DNA from: Tipula vernalis
Taxonomy: Eukaryota; Arthropoda; Insecta; Diptera; Tipulidae
Assembly (NCBI GenBank): GCA_958295665.1
Contig: OY282560.1
Location: forward strand, 48,174,333 to 48,238,332
Reading direction: 5' to 3'
Length of the DNA stretch: 64,000 nt
The notes under the pieces were generated by a model. The model saw only the letters and a list, made by a program, of their open reading frames with translations. It did no database searches and was not told the DNA's origin. A program made the position numbers and the translations under genes. Shown here one piece after another: positions 63,360-64,000 of this stretch; within the stretch, counting starts at the first letter, position 1, and every line of letters starts with the position of its first letter.

Positions 63360-64000
63360 GTTTTCAAAATTTTGAACCGGAAACGATGATTTATGATTAA
63401 TTTACATTTTTATATGGTATGGATACAACTACATATTTATGTACTACCAGCAACTACCACTAGCACGTAAGCAATTGTTTTGATACCTAAATATCTTACT
63501 GAGGAATATTTATTTTGGAGCTAAATGTACCATACGTTTCAGTCTCGCACGAACGATAATCAAGTTTCACCATATATCAAAGACAAGCTCACAGCTAATT
63601 AAAATGTGCGAATTTTTATTTTTCTAAACTTGACGTAAGGTCGAATTTAATCTTGGTAATTTATAATTAAACATTGATAAGAAAAATTTCACTGACTTGT
63701 TATACGTTCTCCATATACTGTAATTAGATATACTCGTATATTCTGTTACAACAGAAAATTAATTTGCACACAAAATTCCACAATTCCTTGAACTAAGTTT
63801 AACCGGATGTCGTATTTTCGATTATTGATAAAAGTTCAGTTAACTATTTGCGATAAATAATTTTTTTATGACTAATTGCGATTAGATCTGTACAATGACG
63901 AATGGCATTGAGTCACGTGTAGATTAAATAAACACGGTAACAAAAGCTGAGGTGCTAGTATTTCTTGTCTTAATAATATTCATTGTTAGTTTGATGAGAT
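63360..64000. other. AT-rich interval to window end, nothing assigned
   Basis: No coding, RNA or repeat signal was found in this last stretch on either strand. Confidence 0.4.

Overview
The window is AT-rich insect DNA made almost entirely of transposable elements and repeats. The families present (BEL/Pao, Ty3/gypsy, copia, LOA-like non-LTR elements, mariner/Tc1, Helitron) and the copia-type half-tRNA primer site fit an insect, most simply a higher fly (Diptera, Brachycera). The sequence alone does not fix the species. No complete host gene is visible. The only hint of one is a promoter-like stretch and a possible short first coding exon near 41.6-42.1 kb. The pattern suggests heterochromatin or a large TE-filled intergenic or intronic region.

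Layout: 0.06-2.3 kb, minus-strand gypsy relic. 2.3-6.7 kb, minus-strand BEL/Pao relic with its primer site. 9.1-9.9 kb, plus-strand endonuclease fragment of a non-LTR element. 9.9 kb, a hairpin MITE-like repeat. 11.5-13.4 kb, a tRNA-like remnant followed by a plus-strand non-LTR relic that begins with a decayed OTU-type protease domain. 13.6-14.9 kb, Tc1/mariner scraps and a degenerate tandem repeat. 14.9-19.1 kb, minus-strand LOA-like element with two overlapping ORFs. 19.2-24.3 kb, degenerate CAACTC-type arrays and a conserved flanking module. 24.5-28.2 kb, a second minus-strand LOA/R1-like element with RNase H. 28.6-29.2 kb, another CAACTC array. 31.5-33.2 kb, a ~174 bp satellite with one inverted monomer. 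33.7 kb, Helitron helicase tail. 34.5-35.1 kb, mariner relic. 35.5-36.3 kb, inverted CAACTC module and array. 37.1-38.9 kb, a transposase-like pseudogene running into a 900 bp perfect (GTGGAT)n array. 42.7-44.8 kb, a 2 kb DNA transposon relic bounded by 70 bp terminal inverted repeats, of a family I cannot name. 46.3-50 kb, minus-strand copia relic. 51.8-52.7 kb, scraps of a third BEL element. 53,906-62,548, a complete young BEL/Pao element with identical-length LTRs, a 5 bp target duplication and an env-like 3' domain. 62.9-63.3 kb, foldback sequences.

The elements do not work together as a pathway. Each is an independent insertion at a different stage of decay. The gypsy, BEL-A and copia relics have all lost the catalytic part of the reverse transcriptase. 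The 8.6 kb BEL element is nearly intact: two in-frame stops interrupt one 2,499-codon gag-protease-RT-RNase H-integrase-env frame, and its LTRs differ at only two of 422 positions by eye. Items most worth a second look are the OTU-bearing non-LTR relic, the TIR-bounded unclassified transposon, the composite CAACTC-array repeat, the satellite with its head-to-head monomer, and the perfect hexamer array.
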